A stretch of 6,846 nt of DNA, taken from NCBI GenBank assembly GCA_037380725.1, contig JARRRL010000301.1, positions 1 to 6,846 on the forward strand, given 5' to 3'. The notes beneath the pieces are model-generated. The model was not told where the DNA came from. It did not search any database and saw nothing but the letters and a program-made list of their open reading frames with translations. The stretch comes from JARRRL01 sp037380725. GTDB lineage: Bacteria > Pseudomonadota > Gammaproteobacteria > Pseudomonadales > JANQJO01. The position numbers were made by a program, and so were the translations under genes. Positions 6,827 to 6,846 of the stretch are shown piece after piece. Position 1 is the first letter of the stretch; the number at the start of each line of letters is the position of its first letter.

Positions 6827-6846
6827 GCCTGAGCCATTTCTAAAAA
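6810..6846 (+). CDS. lptA: Probable start of lptA, cut by window end
   Basis: An ATG at 6810 overlaps the last 17 bases of lptC in a different frame and stays open to the end of the window (MKPHDRPEPFLK). LptA, the periplasmic LPS bridge protein, normally follows lptC directly, often with such an overlap. The N-terminus with a lysine and an arginine could begin a signal peptide. Only twelve codons are visible and the ribosome binding site is weak (GAAGAG), so the call rests mainly on position. Confidence 0.5.
   Translation, partial: MKPHDRPEPFLK

Overview
The window is a gammaproteobacterial chromosome segment whose gene order matches the ancestral block found in Pseudomonas and relatives: his genes, murA, ibaG and the mla genes on one strand, facing away from the kdsD, kdsC, lptC, lptA block. 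Short-form HisG, IbaG, MlaC, KdsD and LptC together point clearly to Gammaproteobacteria. I cannot name a genus. Several genes use GTG or TTG starts.

Layout. Positions 1-345 hold no gene I can support. The minus strand (read right to left) then carries mlaC (4642-3957), ibaG (3917-3672), murA (3640-2386), hisG (2303-1671) and hisD (1538-346). A 477-base gene-free divergent region (4643-5119) separates these from the plus-strand genes kdsD (5120-6124), lptC (6227-6826) and the first codons of a probable lptA (from 6810 to the window end).

The striking feature is decay. Three of the five minus-strand genes are broken. hisD has lost about 103 bases internally, out of frame. murA, normally essential, has lost about 8 bases in a G-rich stretch. 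mlaC has a one-base slip in an A run just after its signal peptide. Four genes expected from the conserved order are missing: mlaF, mlaE and mlaD upstream of mlaC, and mlaB between mlaC and ibaG. kdsC is also missing between kdsD and lptC, where a possible remnant of its first codons remains. hisG, ibaG, kdsD and lptC look intact with their key residues. Short tandem duplications of 9-20 bases sit in almost every gene junction, one of them duplicating the ribosome binding site of kdsD.

Working together, the intact genes would serve Kdo/LPS synthesis and export (KdsD, LptC, LptA), iron-sulfur handling (IbaG) and the first step of histidine synthesis (HisG). The broken or missing genes would have served peptidoglycan precursor synthesis (MurA), the last histidine steps (HisD) and retrograde phospholipid transport (Mla). 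The simplest reading is a host-associated lineage in genome reduction, driven by slippage-type duplications and deletions. Assembly error is the main rival explanation, especially for the one-base mlaC slip. I see no novel defence system, mobile element, CRISPR array or RNA gene.
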